NCBI GenBank assembly: GCA_025927665.1
Contig: JAICKZ010000215.1
Coordinates: forward strand, 1-5,581
Length of the DNA stretch: 5,581 nucleotides
Direction of reading: 5' to 3'
Source of the DNA: Steroidobacteraceae bacterium
GTDB taxonomy: Bacteria > Pseudomonadota > Gammaproteobacteria > Steroidobacterales > Steroidobacteraceae
Position 1 is the first letter of the stretch; each line of letters begins with the position of its first letter. The notes beneath the pieces are model-generated. The model was not told the DNA's origin and searched no databases. It was given only the letters and a program-made list of their open reading frames with translations. Shown here piece after piece: positions 3,704 through 5,581 of the stretch. The translations under genes and the position numbers were made by a program.

Positions 3704-5581
3704 TCAGGCCGATGCATCTGCTTCATCAGAAACAGAATCATCCGCCTCAACCACACCGCTACCCATGTCCATGAAACCACGACCAGCGCGAGGGTCATCC
3801 ACCGATTTGCGCTTGCGACGCGAATGGAAGAATGAACCCGTGCCCGCAGGAATCAATCGGCCGACAATGACGTTTTCTTTCAAGCCTCGCAAACCATCTT
3901 TCAAACCACGAACCGATGCTTCGGTAAGCACACGAGTGGTTTCTTGGAATGATGCCGCTGAAATGAATGATTCAGTTGCCAACGATGCCTTGGTAATACC
4001 CAATAACATGGGCTCAAGACGTGCAGGTACTTTGTTCTGCTGCATCATCAATTGATTGATTTCGCCTAAGCGTGCTCGATCAATGTTTTCGCCCTTCAAC
4101 AAGCCCGTATCACCTACAAAAGCAACTTCCACTTTGCGCAACATCTGACGAATGATGACTTCAATGTGCTTGTCATTAATCTTTACACCCTGCAGACGAT
4201 ACACATCTTGAATTTCACGAACCAAGTAATTGGCCAATGATTGCACGCCCTGCAAACGCAAAATGTCATGCGGATTGGGCTCGCCATCGGCGATCACTTC
4301 ACCACGTGTGACTTGTTCGCCTTCGAACACATTCAAATGACGCCACTTAGGAATCAGCTCTTCATGTTTCTCGCCCGATTCATCGGTAATGACCAAGCGA
4401 CGTTTTCCCTTGGTCTCTTTGCCAAAGCTGACCGTACCTGAGTATTCAGCCAAGATGGCCGAGTCTTTAGGTTTGCGAGCTTCAAACAAATCGGCAACGC
4501 GCGGCAAACCACCGGTGATGTCGCGAGTCTTTGATGACTCTTGCGGGATACGCGCAATGATGTCACCCACGGCCACTTTGGCGCCGTCTTCCAAGCTCAC
4601 AATCGCACCGGCAGGCAATGCATAAGCGGCTGGAATATCAGTGTTGGCGAAAGTAACTTCTTTACCCTTGGTGTTTAACAATCGCAACATCGGACGCATG
4701 TCTTTGCCGCTCGAGCTGCGCTGCTTAGGATCCATCACAACAGTGCTAGATAAACCGGTGACATCGTCGACTTGACTCGACACAGTGATGCCGTCATAGA
4801 AGTCTTGGAACTTAACCAAGCCGGCTACTTCGGTCACAACAGGATGAGTATGTGGATCCCATGTTGCCAAGATCTGTCCGGCTTCGGCCGAATCACCGTC
4901 CTTAACCATAATCATCGCGCCGTAAGGAATCTTGTAGCGCTCACGTTCACGACCAAACTCATCAACCACGCCCAGTTCACCGGAGCGCGATACCGCAACC
5001 CAGTGACCTTTTTCATGATGTACGGTTTTGAGATTGTGCAAACGAATCGTACCCTTGCTCTTGATCTCCACTGAGTTCACAGCAGCGGCTCGTGATGCAG
5101 CACCACCGATATGGAAGGTACGCATGGTCAGCTGTGTGCCGGGTTCACCGATAGACTGGGCCGCAATCACGCCCACGGCTTCGCCCATATTGATGCGATG
5201 TCCACGCGCCAAATCACGACCATAGCATTGCGCACAAACACCATAACGTGTTTGACACGTAATGGGTGAACGCACTTTGATTTCGTCCACGCCTTCGATT
5301 TCAAGTAGCTTAACTAACTTTTCGTCAATCAACGTACCCGCGGCCACCAGTACTGCTTCGGTACCAGGCTTGAGTACATCGATGGAAGCTACACGGCCCA
5401 GTACGCGTTCACCAAGACCTTCAACCACGTCACCACCTTCAACGATGGGCACCATGGGAACGCCGAGATCAGTGCCGCAATCAATTTCAGTCACGACCAA
5501 GTCTTGCGCGACATCAACCAGACGACGTGTCAAATAACCTGAGTTTGCAGTTTTTAATGCAGTATCCGCCAGACCTTTACG
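3704..5581 (-). CDS. rpoC: RNA polymerase beta' subunit, C-terminal 625 residues (5' end outside window)
   Basis: Beta' forms the DNA clamp and, with beta, the active centre of RNA polymerase. The window opens in frame at RKGLADTALKTANSGYL, which aligns with E. coli residue 780 onward. Four zinc-binding cysteines (local 35, 109, 116, 119) match E. coli C814, C888, C895 and C898 with identical spacing. The trigger loop is intact (GTQLTMRTFHIGGAASR, with the equivalents of Met932 and His936), and the proteobacterial SI3 insertion follows. Next come the conserved GGLPRVADLFEAR, KINDKHIEVIIRQMLRK and GITKASLATESFISAASFQETTRVLTEA, the last in the C-terminal region that contacts omega. The tail is basic (SRRKRK) and then acidic, as is common and variable here. 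The visible part is 625 residues against 628 in E. coli, so the 3' end is complete. The stop is TGA. No strong terminator separates it from rpsL. Confidence 0.99.
   Translation of the reverse strand, partial: RKGLADTALKTANSGYLTRRLVDVAQDLVVTEIDCGTDLGVPMVPIVEGGDVVEGLGERVLGRVASIDVLKPGTEAVLVAAGTLIDEKLVKLLEIEGVDEIKVRSPITCQTRYGVCAQCYGRDLARGHRINMGEAVGVIAAQSIGEPGTQLTMRTFHIGGAASRAAAVNSVEIKSKGTIRLHNLKTVHHEKGHWVAVSRSGELGVVDEFGRERERYKIPYGAMIMVKDGDSAEAGQILATWDPHTHPVVTEVAGLVKFQDFYDGITVSSQVDDVTGLSSTVVMDPKQRSSSGKDMRPMLRLLNTKGKEVTFANTDIPAAYALPAGAIVSLEDGAKVAVGDIIARIPQESSKTRDITGGLPRVADLFEARKPKDSAILAEYSGTVSFGKETKGKRRLVITDESGEKHEELIPKWRHLNVFEGEQVTRGEVIADGEPNPHDILRLQGVQSLANYLVREIQDVYRLQGVKINDKHIEVIIRQMLRKVEVAFVGDTGLLKGENIDRARLGEINQLMMQQNKVPARLEPMLLGITKASLATESFISAASFQETTRVLTEASVRGLKDGLRGLKENVIVGRLIPAGTGSFFHSRRKRKSVDDPRAGRGFMDMGSGVVEADDSVSDEADASA

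Noticed and set aside
3657..3705. Direct repeat TGATCAAATC at 3657-3666 and 3696-3705
   Set aside because: The second copy overlaps the rpoC stop codon, the repeat is short and AT-rich, and no further copies or regulator context were seen.
5531..5533. TTG at 5533-5531 as a start for the beta' gene
   Set aside because: It is an internal leucine of the conserved segment NSGYLTRRLVDVAQD. The frame stays open to the window edge with rpoC sequence, so the gene starts outside.

Overview
The window is a housekeeping region read entirely from the minus strand. In transcription order it holds the 3' two-fifths of rpoC (RNA polymerase beta'), rpsL (S12), rpsG (S7), fusA (EF-G) and the first 35 codons of tuf (EF-Tu). 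The order rpoC-rpsL-rpsG-fusA-tuf is the ancestral bacterial arrangement kept in many beta- and gammaproteobacteria; in E. coli the rpoBC and str operons lie apart. The beta' SI3 region, the S12 motif CPQKRGVC and the S7 ending AFAHYRW point to a proteobacterium, most likely a gammaproteobacterium outside the enterics. Base composition looks balanced by eye. I cannot name the genus.

Layout: tuf (1-105, partial), a 72-base gap, fusA (178-2268), a 236-base gap, rpsG (2505-2984), a 39-base gap, rpsL (3024-3410), a 293-base gap, and rpoC (3704-5581, partial). All five genes look intact where visible, and the diagnostic motifs checked are present. No insertion sequence, tRNA, CRISPR array or defence gene is present. 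The plus-strand open frames overlap these conserved genes and encode nothing recognisable.

The interest lies in the gaps. Between rpoC and rpsL is a near-consensus sigma-70 promoter (TTGACA, 17 bases, TAAAAT) with a GC-rich discriminator, so the str genes should have their own growth-controlled promoter as well as any read-through from rpoC. The roughly 125-base leader that follows can fold into three hairpins, one of 16 base pairs with two bulged A residues. Between rpsG and fusA, a spacer much longer than in E. coli can fold, as minus-strand RNA, into a closed multibranch structure. A 15-bp helix encloses three hairpins and is followed directly by a terminator-like hairpin and a U-rich run. 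Several pairs in these helices are G.U in the transcript only, which fits RNA on the coding strand rather than a DNA palindrome. This is the best candidate here for an undescribed element, possibly a regulator that sets EF-G/EF-Tu output separately from S12/S7. The same spacer carries a 9-base direct repeat, so an old insertion is the main alternative.

Together the genes supply the transcribing enzyme (beta'), two 30S proteins (S12 at the decoding centre, S7 as head-assembly nucleator) and the two elongation GTPases that work on that ribosome.
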